Below, piece by piece: positions 49,641 to 49,928 of a DNA stretch of 49,928 nucleotides. The position numbers and the translations under genes are program-made. The notes under the pieces were generated by a model. That model worked only from the letters and a program-made list of their open reading frames with translations, was not told the DNA's origin and searched no databases. The stretch spans positions 1-49,928 of the forward strand of contig NZ_JAHRHK010000021.1 of NCBI RefSeq assembly GCF_021246465.1. Direction: 5' to 3'. The stretch's first letter is position 1, and every line of letters starts with the position of its first letter. The stretch is from Nocardioides sp. R-C-SC26 (lineage in GTDB: Bacteria; Actinomycetota; Actinomycetes; Propionibacteriales; Nocardioidaceae).

Positions 49641-49751
49641 ACCCGCGCTTGACGGGCGAACCTTTGCCCGTCCAGTGCGGGTCCTGCCTGCTGGCCGGGG
49701 AAACCCCCAAGCGCCGCAGGCAGGTTTCCCCGGTTGGCCGGGGAAACCTGC
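49641..49751. repeat. Cluster of intergenic palindromes
   Basis: The 301-bp gap before the last gene holds two hairpins. One pairs 49641-49657 with 49666-49682 (17 bp, two mismatches, core GACGGGC/GCCCGTC). The other pairs 49720-49733 with 49738-49751 (14 bp perfect, GCAGGTTTCCCCGG, loop TTGG). TGGCCGGGGAAACC also occurs as a direct copy near 49691. Nothing else is evident in the gap. Confidence 0.8.
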
Positions 49752-49854
49752 AACGTCGACGGGCACACCCCGCACCGCCCCGCCGAACGTGCCCGGCGAC
49801 TGAGGTGGAAAGTCCCGTGCGGCCGGGGCGCTGCGTGCGGCACCATCGTCTCCT

Positions 49855-49928
49855 GTGGGACATGTCGATGTGGCCGGAGTGCGCTACGAGCTTCCCGACG
49901 GCCGGGTGCTGCTCGACGACGGCGGGAT
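49855..49928 (+). CDS. ABC-F family ATPase, N-terminal fragment cut by the window end
   Basis: Only 24 codons are present, starting with GTG. They read GHVDVAGVRYELPDGRVLLDD, the typical opening of actinobacterial ABC-F proteins, which protect or tune ribosomes rather than transport. CACCAT at 49841-49846 lies 8 nt upstream and is a weak -10 candidate. Walker motifs lie beyond the window, so the identification is tentative. Confidence 0.55.
   Translation, partial: MGHVDVAGVRYELPDGRVLLDDGG

Noticed and set aside
49641..49751. Possible CRISPR-like array
   Set aside because: There are only two to three related units with unequal spacing and internal palindromes, and no cas genes.

Overview
The window is a chromosomal segment of a very GC-rich actinobacterium, most likely a member of the Nocardioidaceae (Nocardioides-like). 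The evidence is GTG and TTG starts, dense ATGA overlaps, a tRNA-Gln / glmU / prs / rplY / pth block in typical actinobacterial order, TANNNT -10 boxes placed 6-8 nt before start codons (leaderless mRNAs), and dispersed repeats of the gtggtcgag...tctcgaaacc type. I see no transposase, integrase, rRNA or CRISPR array.

Left part (1-22.9 kb). A DUF559 remnant and a wax ester synthase-like acyltransferase precede a MoxR-type ATPase / GNAT / VWA operon; a 24-bp tandem duplication sits at the GNAT/VWA junction. A coupled TauE-YigZ-VOC trio follows, then an opposing run: UbiB-family kinase, secreted DUF5995 protein, secreted repeat protein. DUF1905, a DUF1800-DUF1501 pair, a secreted zinc metalloprotease, a FabG-like SDR, a DUF3048 lipoprotein and a TetR regulator come next. 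The TetR gene diverges from a hypothetical gene across a clear palindromic operator. YqgE, a small Tat Rieske protein and an orphan PemK/MazF-like protein close this part.

Housekeeping block (23.0-32.2 kb). It holds a tRNA with anticodon TTG, an NhaA antiporter fused to a thioredoxin-like domain, an SRPBCC protein, two hypothetical genes, glmU, prs, rplY with a structured leader, pth and cysQ. These serve cell-wall precursor synthesis, nucleotide synthesis, translation and sulfur metabolism.

Pst-like region (32.2-42.7 kb). This is the most unusual part. The order is pstC-pstA-PstS(membrane anchored)-881-aa PBP-like protein(membrane anchored)-sortase-fold protein-PstS-like protein with Ig-like repeats-pstB. 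The first five genes are joined by 4-bp overlaps. The sortase-fold protein lacks both the catalytic His and Cys. The 881-aa protein has lost the RSDGSGTT phosphate-binding motif. Five copies of a covarying palindromic hairpin mark the gene ends in and around the cluster, and GTTC direct repeats with an 11-nt period upstream of pstC look like a PHO box. I infer an envelope-tethered, multi-receptor uptake system derived from Pst; its substrate is not known from sequence.

Right part (42.7-49.9 kb). A minus-strand catabolic operon encodes two acyl-CoA dehydrogenases, an SDR and an aminoglycoside-phosphotransferase-fold kinase. A sigma factor with its probable membrane anti-sigma partner, a lipoprotein, an intergenic cluster of palindromes and the first codons of an ABC-F protein end the window.
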